From Alkalicoccobacillus porphyridii (GTDB lineage Bacteria > Bacillota > Bacilli > Bacillales > Bacillaceae_D): a DNA stretch of 64,000 bases. The position numbers and the translations under genes are program-made. The stretch spans positions 124,001 to 188,000 of the forward strand of contig NZ_VLXZ01000007.1 in NCBI RefSeq assembly GCF_007293315.1, in the 5' to 3' direction. Positions 44,355 through 54,307 of this stretch are shown here, in pieces; the stretch's first letter is position 1, and each line of letters begins with the position of its first letter. The notes under the pieces were generated by a model. The model had not been told where the DNA came from and did no database searches. It saw only the letters and a program-made list of their open reading frames with translations.

Positions 44355-45047
44355 TTACTCTTCTGATAGCTGATTCGTGTTTGTTGATAGTTCTGGTCGC
44401 ACATGAACCAACTTCTGTACACGCTCCAGCACAATTTCTGAGGTCGCATCCTTTAAAAACGCGGTTTCCATAAATGTATCTTCATGGTCAATATCAGCAA
44501 AGCTATAAATCTCTGAAGCAATTCGTAACTGTACAGGTGCCATTAAAGAAGCTGTAATAACTGCCTTTCGATTTCCTTCGAAGCCAGCATGTGCAATCCC
44601 TTTTAAAGCACCTAATACATGAATGCTCCCGGTTGCCATAATGGTTCCACCAGGATTAATATCTCCTATTATCAAGACATCACCGCGAACCTTTAATACT
44701 TGTCCAGATCGAACAATACGCGCAAGTGTAACGCTTTGACTTTCTTCTTGGCGTTTCTTTGCCTCTTCAAGGGAAATGACCGTTGATTCAACCGATTCAA
44801 TGGCCAAGCTTCGTCCCGCCGTAATCACTTTTTTCAGCTCTTCTTCTGCTTCTTCTGATAGATACCTGCGTCCCACATCCACTTTAACTTGAACATTAGG
44901 TCCATCCTTATGCTGATAGTAATTGGCATTTAATTTTTCAGTCAATTCTTCTACTAAGCTCTCAAATGCACATTGATCGTCTAATAGAAAAACCAGCCCA
45001 TCTTTGGTGCCTTTTATGGTTACATGCTGTTGTTTTTTTTGCGTCAC
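44355..45047 (-). CDS. minC: Septum site-determining protein MinC
   Basis: This 230-residue FtsZ polymerisation inhibitor has an N-terminal FtsZ-contact domain at about 1-100 and a C-terminal right-handed beta-helix (VLIIGDINPGGTIMATGSIHVLG) that binds MinD. It starts at GTG with GAGGTGAG upstream. It is in the mreBCD-minCD order standard for Bacillaceae, with 126 bases after mreD. Confidence 0.95.
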   Translation of the reverse strand: MTQKKQQHVTIKGTKDGLVFLLDDQCAFESLVEELTEKLNANYYQHKDGPNVQVKVDVGRRYLSEEAEEELKKVITAGRSLAIESVESTVISLEEAKKRQEESQSVTLARIVRSGQVLKVRGDVLIIGDINPGGTIMATGSIHVLGALKGIAHAGFEGNRKAVITASLMAPVQLRIASEIYSFADIDHEDTFMETAFLKDATSEIVLERVQKLVHVRPELSTNTNQLSEE

Positions 45048-45173
45048 TATATACTCACCTCAGACACACTCGTTGCACACGGAGTTCAATTTTTGACTTT
45101 TTCTATCGAATGATGTGGGTTCATTTACTACATTCGCTATCTATGTAGATTAGTCCTCTTTTCAAAAGCATCA

Positions 45174-45698
45174 TTATCTTCGACGCAAATCTGCTTGGCG
45201 ATTCATGTGGTTCATTAATTTACGAACAGGATACAATGCTAGAATCGCAAAGGCTCCATTAAAAATAACGGTTGGCAGCAGTCGCCTCTCAGCAAATTTC
45301 ATTCCAGACCAATCTGTTACACCTAGCATCTGTAGAATAGAATACTGGTAATATTCAAAGAAGATGACCGCAACACAGGCTAGGATTATGGTTACCAACA
45401 AGCTGTCTTGAATTCGTTTTGTTGAAAAAGCAAAGGCATAACCAATAAATGCAAAACCAAAAGCATAGATACCTAGGAATTCAGTATAGACAATGTCATA
45501 AATGAAACCAAAAATCAACCCATGAACAAAGCTTTGCATGCGCCCTAAGTAAATTCCCGTAAACACAATAAGCACAATTAAAAATCTTGGCACCATGGTC
45601 ACGTCAAGCTGCAAGAAACTGGTTACGGCGTTCGGGACAATGGTCCCTTCAAAAACAAGCAGGAACAAAAGTAAAGCTGCGATGTAATAACGGCTCAT
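45174..45698 (-). CDS. mreD: Rod shape-determining protein MreD
   Basis: This 174-residue membrane protein has five predicted helices. It is part of the elongasome with MreB and MreC and helps organise lateral wall synthesis. It follows mreC by three bases. Length and topology are normal. Confidence 0.94.
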   Translation of the reverse strand: MSRYYIAALLLFLLVFEGTIVPNAVTSFLQLDVTMVPRFLIVLIVFTGIYLGRMQSFVHGLIFGFIYDIVYTEFLGIYAFGFAFIGYAFAFSTKRIQDSLLVTIILACVAVIFFEYYQYSILQMLGVTDWSGMKFAERRLLPTVIFNGAFAILALYPVRKLMNHMNRQADLRRR

Positions 45699-45701
45699 CT
45701 T

Positions 45702-46580
45702 TTATTCCCCCTCTTCAAGCAGTGCTGGATCCATCACATCAGTTCCACGTTCTACTACGTAGAGGTAGCTAAATGAAGAAAAGTCTGCAGTCGGTCTAAT
45801 ATAGGCTGTTTGAGAAAGACCGTACTCATCAAGCTCAACTTCTTCGATTTCACCCAAAATTAATCCCGCCGGATAAACATCTCCTAGGCCGGAAGTTGTG
45901 ACTACTTGTTCTGGTTCGATGTCGGCTTCTATATCAATTTTCCGTAAGATTAGTAGATCCCTATCCTCGTCATACCCTTCAATAAAACCATAACCCGGAA
46001 TATCTTCCCCATCCATAATTTGAGCAGAGACTTGATTGGAAGGGTCATTATCTGAAAGTAATTGTACATAGGAGGTAAATTGGCTTGTTCGCTTTACTTT
46101 ACCTACCAAGCCGCCATTTGAATCAACCACCGCCATGTCAGCTGAAATATTATGATCTTCCCCAAGATTTATGCCGACATATTGTGTCCAGAGATCCGGA
46201 TTTCGATGGATAACCGTTGCCGGTCTCTTCACGTAATCGTTTAACGTATCCTGAAGATCAAGCATATCTTGAAGCGTTTGATTTTCATTTGCCAGTTGGT
46301 TTCGTTCTACTGTTATTTGCGCGTATTCCTCAAGTCTTGATTTGAGCAACTGATTTTCTTCATATATATCTCGAATATCACGCACATTATCGATAAACCC
46401 ACCTACAAAGTGGGCAGGGGTTGAGAAGAGGTTCTGAACCCAACCTACGGAGTCTCGAACAATCTTCTCTGGCCCAGAGGCACTTTCCCTGCCACCAGTT
46501 GAATAACCGATTAAAGCAACTAAAATAATAATGCTTACAAGCAAAATAATTAGCTTTTTATTTGAAAAAAAAGATGGCAC
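45702..46580 (-). CDS. mreC: Rod shape-determining protein MreC
   Basis: This 292-residue protein has a single N-terminal helix (residues about 8-26), a coiled coil at about 70-110 (ENQLLKSRLEEYAQITVERN) and an external double beta-barrel domain. It links MreB to PBP2-type synthases. It is 13 bases after mreB. Confidence 0.95.
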   Translation of the reverse strand: MPSFFSNKKLIILLVSIIILVALIGYSTGGRESASGPEKIVRDSVGWVQNLFSTPAHFVGGFIDNVRDIRDIYEENQLLKSRLEEYAQITVERNQLANENQTLQDMLDLQDTLNDYVKRPATVIHRNPDLWTQYVGINLGEDHNISADMAVVDSNGGLVGKVKRTSQFTSYVQLLSDNDPSNQVSAQIMDGEDIPGYGFIEGYDEDRDLLILRKIDIEADIEPEQVVTTSGLGDVYPAGLILGEIEEVELDEYGLSQTAYIRPTADFSSFSYLYVVERGTDVMDPALLEEGE

Positions 46581-46593
46581 TTAAAACACCTAC

Positions 46594-47634
46594 TTACGAC
46601 TTCCGATCAGAACGAGACGTGATACCCGCTTTTGAACGAAATAAATGTAAATTCTCCAATGCCCGCCCTGTACCAATCGCTACACAATCAAGCGGGTCCT
46701 CTGCAACAATAACTGGCATGTTGGTTTCATCACTTAACAATCGATCAAGATTGCGAAGAAGAGCTCCCCCACCGGTTAGGACAATCCCACGATCCATAAT
46801 ATCTGCAGCAAGCTCAGGCGGAGATTGCTCTAATGTATTTTTCACCGCTTCAATAATTGTTGTAACCGTATCTGAAAGAGCCTTTGAAATCTCTTCAGCC
46901 GTAACCGTTATCGTTTTAGGTAGTCCCGACACTAAGTCGCGTCCACGAATATCCATTTCATCTACTTCCTCAGGAGCACTAGCAGACCCAATCTCAAGCT
47001 TTAAGGTTTCAGCTGTGCGTTCCCCGATCATCAAACTATATGTCTTTTTCACATATTGAATGATGGCATCATCCATTTCGTCCCCAGCCACACGAATAGA
47101 TTGGCTGGTTACAATACCACCTAAAGAAATGATCGCTACTTCTGTTGTACCGCCACCAATATCCACGACCATACTTCCTGTTGGTTCCCACACAGGTAGA
47201 TCCGCTCCGATAGCTGCAGCGAAAGGCTCTTCAAGCGTGTAAGCTTCCTTTGCTCCCGCCTGCTTTGTTGCGTCTTCTACTGCCCGTTTCTCAACAGCTG
47301 TAATGCCACTCGGCACACACACCATAACAGAGGGCTTACGTGTGAATAAAGAACGATTTTTTTGCGCCTGACGTATAAAATATTTTAGCATCGTTGCCGT
47401 TGTATCAAAATCAGCAATAACCCCGTCCTTCATTGGACGAATAGCCACAATATTTCCTGGTGTGCGTCCAATCATGTTCTTCGCGTCATTACCAACTGCT
47501 TCAATTGAATTTGTATCCGTACGTAAAGCAACCACGGATGGTTCCCTCAATACGATTCCTTTTCCTTTTGTATATACAAGCGTATTTGCTGTCCCTAAGT
47601 CAATTCCAATATCTCTTGAAAATCCACCAAACAT
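46594..47634 (-). CDS. mreB: Rod shape-determining actin homologue MreB
   Basis: This 346-residue actin-fold protein has phosphate loop 1 [12 protein letters not shown], phosphate loop 2 [12 protein letters not shown] and adenosine motif [13 protein letters not shown]. It forms membrane-bound filaments directing cell-wall synthesis. The length fits MreB or Mbl; position before mreCD makes it MreB. AAGGAG precedes the ATG. Confidence 0.97.
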   Translation of the reverse strand: MFGGFSRDIGIDLGTANTLVYTKGKGIVLREPSVVALRTDTNSIEAVGNDAKNMIGRTPGNIVAIRPMKDGVIADFDTTATMLKYFIRQAQKNRSLFTRKPSVMVCVPSGITAVEKRAVEDATKQAGAKEAYTLEEPFAAAIGADLPVWEPTGSMVVDIGGGTTEVAIISLGGIVTSQSIRVAGDEMDDAIIQYVKKTYSLMIGERTAETLKLEIGSASAPEEVDEMDIRGRDLVSGLPKTITVTAEEISKALSDTVTTIIEAVKNTLEQSPPELAADIMDRGIVLTGGGALLRNLDRLLSDETNMPVIVAEDPLDCVAIGTGRALENLHLFRSKAGITSRSDRKS

Positions 47635-47788
47635 CTATGTAACTCCCTTCATGACAGATCCGAAATCATAACCTTTATTATATCGAAGAATAAAGGAAAA
47701 AAATAGCCTTATCTTCCCCCAAGAAAGAATATCAGCCTTTTGTTCCGTATCCACTCACTATTTCGCCTTATTTCTCATCTTGCATAGC

Positions 47789-48472
47789 TTATCCTACATG
47801 CCCCTGCTCTTTCAAGCTAATAAATGTGCGATCTCCTATAATAATATGGTCCAAAAGTTCGATTCCGAGAACCCTCCCAGCTTCATATAGTCGTTTGGTC
47901 ACATCAATGTCCTCTCGACTTGGCGTAGGATCACCACTCGGGTGATTATGCAAACAAATAATAGAAGCGGAGGAGCGTCTAAGTGCTTCTTTAAATACTT
48001 CTCTCGGATGAACGATGCTGGCATTTAGGCTTCCAATAAAAACAGTATGTTTGAAAAGGAGCTGATTCTTTGTATTTAAGTATAAACAAACAAAATGTTC
48101 CTGCTTCAAGAAGCGCATCTCTTCCATTACCAGATTAGATACATCCTCTGGAGAACGAATCACATACTTTTCTGCTGTTTGCATACTATGAATTCGTCTA
48201 CCAAGCTCCATAGCAGCACTTAATTCAACCGCTTTCGCAGTACCAATTCCGCCAATTTCACACAGCTCTTCTATGGTAGCTTCCTTTAACAAAGGCAAAC
48301 CATCAAAATGAGCTAATACCTTTCCGGCAAGGTCAATGACAGAATCTTTTTTGGTGCCCGTCCTAAGTAATATAGCGATAATTTCTTGGTTCGATAGAAC
48401 GGCTGCACCATTTTGAAGTAAGCGTTCGCGTGGTCTTTCAGTAACGGGGACATCTCTTATGAGGAGTGACAT
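47789..48472 (-). CDS. radC: RadC family JAB-domain protein
   Basis: This 227-residue protein has an N-terminal helix-hairpin-helix (EELCEIGGIGTAKAVEL) and a JAB/MPN metalloprotease-like core with HNHPSGDPTPSREDID. Despite its name, no repair role is proven for RadC, and B. subtilis YsxA in the same place is also of unknown function. It lies between maf and mreB as expected. Confidence 0.94.
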   Translation of the reverse strand: MSLLIRDVPVTERPRERLLQNGAAVLSNQEIIAILLRTGTKKDSVIDLAGKVLAHFDGLPLLKEATIEELCEIGGIGTAKAVELSAAMELGRRIHSMQTAEKYVIRSPEDVSNLVMEEMRFLKQEHFVCLYLNTKNQLLFKHTVFIGSLNASIVHPREVFKEALRRSSASIICLHNHPSGDPTPSREDIDVTKRLYEAGRVLGIELLDHIIIGDRTFISLKEQGHVG

Positions 48473-48533
48473 TCTATAATCTCCTTTCTATTTTGCGCAA
48501 ATGGTGGAGAATTCATGTGAGTTAAAAAAAGTT

Positions 48534-49109
48534 CTAGGAAGGTAAAGGTGTTATGGAGAATGTTTGTAGTGCTCGTGCTGTTTCAGCTAGAGGAAGGCCC
48601 ATGACTGAATAGTAATCACCATGTATTTGTTTCACTAACATCGCACCAAGTCCTTGTATGCCGTATGATCCTGCTTTATCAAATGGCTCACCTGATTCTA
48701 CATATTGATCAATTTCTTTATCACTTAGATCATACATTTGCACATCTGTTTGATTATAAAATGAGGTGGTTTTACGTGCTGAGATAATAGTGACACCCGT
48801 TAGAACCTGATGACGTCTTCCAGATAAATGCTTCAACATGGTCACAGCTGCTTGACGGTTTGAAGGTTTTCCAACAATCACATCATCAACTACCACAATG
48901 GTGTCTGCTCCTATCACCACAGCTTCTGGGTGCATCGCGAAAACAGCTTCTGCTTTTTTTCTTGATAAATGTAATACGGCATCCTCTGGTCGCCAATCTG
49001 GCTCTAATCGTTCATCGGCTTCACTTGTACGAATCGTGAATTGATAACGAAGCTGTTGAAGTAATTCCTTTCTCCTGGGGGAGCTTGAGGCTAAAATAAG
49101 TGGTTTCAT
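48534..49109 (-). CDS. maf: Maf family nucleotide pyrophosphatase
   Basis: This 191-residue house-cleaning pyrophosphatase has LASSSPRRKELL and the ADTIVV plus KPSNRQAA blocks. Maf proteins hydrolyse non-canonical or TTP/UTP-type nucleotides and affect septation when overproduced. It is the first gene of the maf-radC-mre-min block; upstream is a 621-base gap. Confidence 0.95.
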   Translation of the reverse strand: MKPLILASSSPRRKELLQQLRYQFTIRTSEADERLEPDWRPEDAVLHLSRKKAEAVFAMHPEAVVIGADTIVVVDDVIVGKPSNRQAAVTMLKHLSGRRHQVLTGVTIISARKTTSFYNQTDVQMYDLSDKEIDQYVESGEPFDKAGSYGIQGLGAMLVKQIHGDYYSVMGLPLAETARALQTFSITPLPS

Positions 49110-49437
49110 GAAGGGACACCTCTACAATCTTTTTTATCTATTGTACAGGCTTATTTTAAGAATACCAAACTATACGTGAGCGAACAATCTTTTATCTGAA
49201 TAGTTTTAATTCTTAGAGGGCGACCTTGATGTGGTGCTTCTGCTTCGCTCCCGAAATTGGGGTACGCTTACCGTAAGAAGTTACCTGAGCTAACGGGCTA
49301 CACCCTTTTATCTCATTGAACCTTTTCATCTAGGCCACTGAATAAGAAGCTTTATATGATAGTAAATCTTCTTTCAAAGAAAAAACGGCTCTCATTACTT
49401 AGGTAGGAATGTTAGTCATTTTTCTGATCGGGAATAT

Positions 49438-49566
49438 GAGCGGAAGGAGAAAACGTAGACTCCTACGGAACAGAACGCGTCTGAAGACATTGAAGTGACG
49501 CACTTCCACTTCAAGGGCTGAGGCCGTTCCCGTGGAAAGCGTAGGTTTCTCCTGTAGCGGTGTATG
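49438..49566. repeat. Structured intergenic repeat element
   Basis: This stretch begins near CGGAAGGAGAAAACGTAGAC and ends with GCGTAGGTTTCTCCTGTAGCGG-type sequence; the ends are partial inverted copies (AGGAGAAA/TTTCTCCT), an inner pair TTGAAGTG/CACTTCAA forms a stem, and a TACGGAAC/GTTCCCGT pair lies between. I recall near-copies of such an element at many intergenic sites in Bacillaceae genomes, which makes it an interspersed repeat rather than a gene. Confidence 0.6.
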
Positions 49567-49671
49567 AGCTCATTTCTAGATGCCTTTTTCAGTGACCTCC
49601 TGTTCTTCCCACACGTGTCGGCCCTCTCATTTCGTCCGCTTGGATTTAGTTATCAGTTAAATAATGAAAAA

Positions 49672-49712
49672 AACTTGCCGACTGCCTCTGCTGAGACGTT
49701 GTCGACAAGCTT
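49672..49712 (-). terminator. Terminator after the S9 peptidase gene
   Basis: On - AGCTTGTCGAC pairs with GTCGGCAAGTT and is followed by a run of T. It starts 19 bases after the peptidase stop. The stem is similar to the one at 8201-8241. Confidence 0.8.
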
Positions 49713-49730
49713 TATTTTTACTACTAATTT

Positions 49731-51683
49731 TTATAAATACTGCTCAAACCATTTTCCAATTGCATCAAGTCTTTTTAATCGTAGGCTTGGTTTTCCACTT
49801 CGGGAGAGCTCGTGGTTGGCTTCTGGGAAGCGAATAAAGGTTGTTGTTTTTTCACGGCGTTTCAAGGCAATATACAGCTGCTCTGCTTGTTCGATTGGGC
49901 AGCGATAATCCTTTTCTCCGTGTAAAATCAAAAGTGGTGTTTCGATTTGATTCACGTACGCAAGCGGAGAATGCTTCCAAAGCTTGTCGGTATCGTTTAA
50001 GTCTGCTTGAATCTGCCACTCTGTAAAGTAGTAGCCGATGTCACTTACCCCATAAAAGCTAGTCCAGTTTGAGATCGAGCGTTGTGTTACAGCTGCTTTA
50101 AAGCGGTTCGTATGGCCAACGATCCAGTTCGTCATAAATCCACCATAGCTCCCACCTGTTACTCCTAAACGACTCTCATCAATCCAAGAGTACTGCTTTA
50201 GTACATAATCTAGTGCAGCCATAATGTCACGATAGTCTCCGCCACCGTAGTCCCCACGGACGGCATTCACAAACTCCTGCCCGTAACCTAAGCTACCACG
50301 AGGATTAATGAAGAGCACTGCGAAGCCCCGTGCGGTTAATGTTTGGAACTCGTGCATATAGCTGTTTGCATACATCGCATGCGGACCACCATGGATTTCT
50401 ACAATAAGTGGATAGGTTTCTTTTTCATTAAACCCAGCAGGCTTCATAAGCCACCCTTGAAGCTCATGTCCTTCTTCTTGTTGAAACCGGATCTCTTCAG
50501 CTTGTACGACTTCTAGTTCATCTAATACATCATCATTACTAGTTGTTAATCGTTTGCGTTCTTCTCCAGACTGGATAAGGTATAGGTCACCAGGATGAGC
50601 TACATGATTAATACCGGCTACAAGTGAGCTTCCATCAGCAAGGATAGAAAATCCATAAACATGAGCATGTCCTGTCAAAATCGCTTCTTTTTTCCCATCC
50701 GTAGTTAGTTTGTAAAGTCCAACTGTGCCTTGCTCCGATACAAGAAATGTCATAGATCGACTATCTCCGGACCAAACTAACCCTGGATCTACTGTATTTT
50801 GAAGAAAATCTGCTGCAACCACTGGCCCAAGCTGCACATCCCAATCTCCTGTCAGCTTTGTCCATTCATTTGTAGCTATTTCAAGTAAATAAATCTCAAA
50901 ATGAGTCGCATTTTCATAGTCTCTCTCATGAGCTCGCACAGCCAAATATCGTCCATCAGGAGAGGCACTTGCGTCACTAATAACATGTGTTTGATTCGTT
51001 AACTGGATAAATTCCTTCTTTTCAACACTTAGCAAGAGCAAATCATTTGAAAAGATAAAGTCTGTATTCTCTTCGTTCACAGACGAAATGACAAGCTGCT
51101 CACTATCCGCTGTCCAATCTAAAAGAGTATAAGATATCGCCCCATCTGTTAACTGCGTATGTTTACCTGATTCAATCTCAACCGTAAAAATATGTACATA
51201 TTCACCTTGCCAAAATCCACTAGCATCGGATTTATATTTCATTTTATTGACAACAAGTGGCTCTGGTTTATCATTTTCTTTTTCTTCCTCAGGATATTGA
51301 GTACTAGAATAGGCGATCGTTTTTCCATCTGGTGACCAGCGGAAGTCATTTACACCTTTTTTCTCCTCTGTTAACTGCTTCGGCTCTCCCCAGCTGCTTA
51401 AAGTATAAAGCTGATTCGTACCTGTACGATTAGAAATAAAGGCAAGAGCCTCCCCAACAGGTGACCAGCGGGGAAGCTTATTAATGTAGCCTCCATGTGT
51501 TAGATACTGGTTTTGATCCGGGTTATGAGGTGAAGTCATAACTAATTCAGCGGCATACGTATCTTTTTCCTCGTGTAAGGTCGTTTCGACATAAACAACA
51601 TGTTCGCCATCATTAGATAAAGCAGGTGAGGTTACACTGCGCAACTGAAGCAGATCCTCCGGAGTGATCAATCGTTTACTCAT
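49731..51683 (-). CDS. S9 family prolyl oligopeptidase / acylaminoacyl peptidase
   Basis: This 650-residue serine peptidase has a WD40-like beta-propeller at about 1-380 with repeated WSPDGK-type turns, and an alpha/beta-hydrolase at the C-terminus with nucleophile GGSYGGFMT, Asp in GEKDYRCP and His in EANHELS. It degrades short or N-blocked peptides in the cytoplasm; there is no signal peptide. It is isolated between the repeat gap and the SPOR gene, with its own terminator. Confidence 0.93.
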   Translation of the reverse strand: MSKRLITPEDLLQLRSVTSPALSNDGEHVVYVETTLHEEKDTYAAELVMTSPHNPDQNQYLTHGGYINKLPRWSPVGEALAFISNRTGTNQLYTLSSWGEPKQLTEEKKGVNDFRWSPDGKTIAYSSTQYPEEEKENDKPEPLVVNKMKYKSDASGFWQGEYVHIFTVEIESGKHTQLTDGAISYTLLDWTADSEQLVISSVNEENTDFIFSNDLLLLSVEKKEFIQLTNQTHVISDASASPDGRYLAVRAHERDYENATHFEIYLLEIATNEWTKLTGDWDVQLGPVVAADFLQNTVDPGLVWSGDSRSMTFLVSEQGTVGLYKLTTDGKKEAILTGHAHVYGFSILADGSSLVAGINHVAHPGDLYLIQSGEERKRLTTSNDDVLDELEVVQAEEIRFQQEEGHELQGWLMKPAGFNEKETYPLIVEIHGGPHAMYANSYMHEFQTLTARGFAVLFINPRGSLGYGQEFVNAVRGDYGGGDYRDIMAALDYVLKQYSWIDESRLGVTGGSYGGFMTNWIVGHTNRFKAAVTQRSISNWTSFYGVSDIGYYFTEWQIQADLNDTDKLWKHSPLAYVNQIETPLLILHGEKDYRCPIEQAEQLYIALKRREKTTTFIRFPEANHELSRSGKPSLRLKRLDAIGKWFEQYL

Positions 51684-51762
51684 TTACAGCACATCCCTTT
51701 TCTCAAAATGTTCACATAAATAGAATAACAGTTTCTGATCATATGAACAAAATTGAAACACT

Positions 51763-52785
51763 TTATTGTTTTATTTGCTCCAATCCTTTTTTATAAGCAA
51801 TTAGCGCATCTAAATTCATTTGCTGATTTGTACGGTTCACTTCATCAGTTTCAGAGAGTAGCTGGTTGGATTCAGCCATTTTTGCAATAAGAGTTTGAGC
51901 TATAGCTTTAAGCTCATCCGACTCGCCCTCCATGGAGGCTTCTCGTTTACTTTCAAGCTCTGTCAGTTCATCCGTTATTACTTCGAGATTTTCTTCTCCA
52001 GAAGAATCGAGTGAAGCCAGAGTCGTAGCATGAATAACACTCATTAAACTATTTTCCGCTGAGTTTAGCCATTCAAATGCAGTAGAATCCTCTTCGTCCG
52101 CTTTAGTAACGACGTATTCTTTTACGTAGACATCTAGTCCGTCTTCTTTAAATTCAGCGGCTAGTTGCTCTGCTTGGTTCTTCGAGGATGCTACACCTAC
52201 GTACAGATAATGTGTTTCATTATCGTCATCCATAATGACCGCATAGCCTTCCTGCTTAATGGTTTCACTTACTTGTAAACCTGCCTCCTGAGTGGAAAAA
52301 GCCCCTGCTTGAAGAACAAATATCTGAAACTCAGAAACAGGTTCATCTTCTGGTACTACAGTTGTACCTACCTCAACAGCTGGCTGCAAGACCGGCTCAT
52401 CCACTCCTCCAGTGAAAAAGGAAAGCATAACCACACCTAAGCTAACTCCAATACATACCGCTGACACCGCGGCCGCCATTAACATCCATGGCATTGAAAG
52501 CCATTTTTGCGTCCACAGAGCTTTGTGCTTTTTGGTTGCCGGTGGTGCTTGATACGCATAACCCAGTTTATTTTCATCCCATATAAAGATCTCTCGCTTC
52601 TGCTCATCAGGATCTTCTTTAATCTCCAATTCTTCAGTGTTCGTTTCTGTCACAGCACAATCAGGCTCCGGAAAAACCCATTCGGTTTCTGCTACTTTTT
52701 TAACAGACTGATGCTTGTCCGACTTCTCTTGACGTCTACCATCCTTTGCGAATTGGAATGACATGGTTCGCTTGTCCCTCTCCAT
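51763..52785 (-). CDS. SPOR domain protein in the SpoIIB position
   Basis: This 340-residue protein has an acidic cytoplasmic N-terminus of about 95 residues, one transmembrane helix at about 100-125 (MLMAAAVSAVCIGVSLGVVML), and an external SPOR domain (FQIFVLQAGAFSTQEAG, then YLYVGVASSKNQAEQ) that binds denuded glycan, followed by a Glu-rich helical tail. In B. subtilis spoIIB, a SPOR protein needed for septal wall thinning in engulfment, lies between comC and maf; this gene has the same order relative to the prepilin peptidase and maf. The SpoIIB name is by synteny. Confidence 0.8.
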   Translation of the reverse strand: MERDKRTMSFQFAKDGRRQEKSDKHQSVKKVAETEWVFPEPDCAVTETNTEELEIKEDPDEQKREIFIWDENKLGYAYQAPPATKKHKALWTQKWLSMPWMLMAAAVSAVCIGVSLGVVMLSFFTGGVDEPVLQPAVEVGTTVVPEDEPVSEFQIFVLQAGAFSTQEAGLQVSETIKQEGYAVIMDDDNETHYLYVGVASSKNQAEQLAAEFKEDGLDVYVKEYVVTKADEEDSTAFEWLNSAENSLMSVIHATTLASLDSSGEENLEVITDELTELESKREASMEGESDELKAIAQTLIAKMAESNQLLSETDEVNRTNQQMNLDALIAYKKGLEQIKQ

Positions 52786-52895
52786 AGCACGGCTCCTCTC
52801 TGCACGATTCCTTGATGCTAACTATATGTTTGAATGCTAGAGAATAGAACGCTAGACAAAAAAAGCCGTACTAGATTTGCTAGTACGGTTTGACT

Positions 52896-53690
52896 CTATC
52901 TAGGATAAAGCGGGTCTTCTTTTTCTGATGAATCAGGATAGGAACGGAATGGTGCTGTCTCACTAAGCGTTTCTGCTAAGCTCGGATAATAAAAAGAGGA
53001 AACCATTACATAGAAATCAAAATACTCTGTAACTACTTCGTCCTCCACTCCCGCATCTTGTTGTTCTTTAAAACTATCATACGATATGGAATCTATGGAC
53101 AGCATTCGCGGAAACTGTTCAAGCTCCTGAATAAATTGAGCAATGCCTCTATAGTTAGATGTACGTAATTGGACAAGAGCCTGGATTGGTTCAACGTGTG
53201 GAATGGTCCAATCTGCAATGAGCGTGGAATCAATTATAGGTTCCGTTTCCACTTCTACAGTTGGTTCATCTTCCTCTAAATCTACGTTCGCTTCCTCTAT
53301 CAACTCATCCTCTTCTTCGTTAAATGTCATGACTCGATTGGAGGTAGGAAAGTTCTGATTGCCTTGATAATTTACCTGTATGATTTCTACATCAGCAACC
53401 GCCTCTGCCTGAGCAAAGGCAAGGATTACTTCATCCTCTAATGGTACAACCGGAAGACGTTGCTGCAAGGCTGTACTTGATAGAGGCGACGGGTCCGTCA
53501 CTTCGACTTCATCTTGATTTGAGGCAGCTTCTAATTCTAATTGAGCAATGGCCACATCGTCCTGCGCTGATACGAGTCTGGATTGAGCTGGCTTAATAAA
53601 TTGCCAATAGCTTAGGACACAGCCAGCAATGATGAACCCAATGACAGCTATCATCATTAGCCATCTTTGTTTTGTCATGTAGATTCTCAT
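52896..53690 (-). CDS. pilO: Type IV pilus assembly protein PilO-like
   Basis: This 264-residue protein has one transmembrane helix near residues 10-32, a short coiled coil, and a ferredoxin-like external domain split by an acidic insert of about 40 residues (many Glu and Asp). PilO with PilN forms the alignment platform. Sequence conservation in PilO is low, so the call rests on order PilM-PilN-PilO, size and topology. Its start overlaps the pilN stop by four bases. Confidence 0.8.
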   Translation of the reverse strand: MRIYMTKQRWLMMIAVIGFIIAGCVLSYWQFIKPAQSRLVSAQDDVAIAQLELEAASNQDEVEVTDPSPLSSTALQQRLPVVPLEDEVILAFAQAEAVADVEIIQVNYQGNQNFPTSNRVMTFNEEEDELIEEANVDLEEDEPTVEVETEPIIDSTLIADWTIPHVEPIQALVQLRTSNYRGIAQFIQELEQFPRMLSIDSISYDSFKEQQDAGVEDEVVTEYFDFYVMVSSFYYPSLAETLSETAPFRSYPDSSEKEDPLYPR

Positions 53691-54307
53691 GGTGACTCCC
53701 CTTCTTCCATAAGCTTCGTTTGCTCTAAATCCAACGCAATCTCGTACGTTGCTTCATAACGAGGTTTTATCATCATTTGCTCCTGACTCACGACGGGTGA
53801 ATCCTCATCTCCTTCTATTTCAGCAACGGCCTCTGTACCAATATCATTCATTCGTACGGCTTCTACATACGGGTGCTGAAATAACTCATCATAATAGTGA
53901 GCCGCCTCTTGCATTTGATCAAAGCTTACAGTAACCTCCAGTAAGCCATCACGTTGATAAAAATAGCGGATAAAATATCCTCTGTCAGGTAAAAGACGAA
54001 TGAGCTCTGCTGTAAACTCAGACGTTGGCACACGATATTCATCTAACTGATTAACCGCATCCTGCAATTGTTGCTCAGGTGTGAGATCTGAGACAATCAC
54101 ACCAGCCTCAGCTTCAAGCTCAATCTTTTGCAGTTGGAGCTCAGCTGCTTCATTAACAGCCGCCGTACGTTCCCTTTCAATATTAGCGTAAACCAGTAGC
54201 AAAACAATGAATGAAATAAGAATCAGTATCAGGGTCAAAGCGGCTATTAATAAAGGTGTCACGTCTCGCTTATATCGCTCCGGTAATAGATTAATTTCTG
54301 GTAGCAT
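53687..54307 (-). CDS. pilN: Type IV pilus assembly protein PilN-like
   Basis: This 206-residue protein opens with INLLPERYK, the conserved PilM-binding INLLP motif of PilN, followed by a transmembrane helix at about 18-40 and a coiled-coil/ferredoxin-like external domain. It connects cytoplasmic PilM to PilO. The ATG touches the pilM stop. Confidence 0.9.
   Translation of the reverse strand: MLPEINLLPERYKRDVTPLLIAALTLILILISFIVLLLVYANIERERTAAVNEAAELQLQKIELEAEAGVIVSDLTPEQQLQDAVNQLDEYRVPTSEFTAELIRLLPDRGYFIRYFYQRDGLLEVTVSFDQMQEAAHYYDELFQHPYVEAVRMNDIGTEAVAEIEGDEDSPVVSQEQMMIKPRYEATYEIALDLEQTKLMEEGESP

Larger units (their letters stand above)
49110..49730. other. Long gap between maf and S9 peptidase
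   Basis: These 621 bases hold no credible gene. They contain a repeat element with inverted arms at about 49438-49566 and the peptidase terminator at 49672-49712. The stretch 49150-49430 contains nothing I can name apart from, by position, the maf promoter. Confidence 0.65.

Noticed and set aside
46562-47059. Open frame of 165 codons on + over mreB
   Set aside because: Antisense shadow of mreB, low complexity and no start signals.
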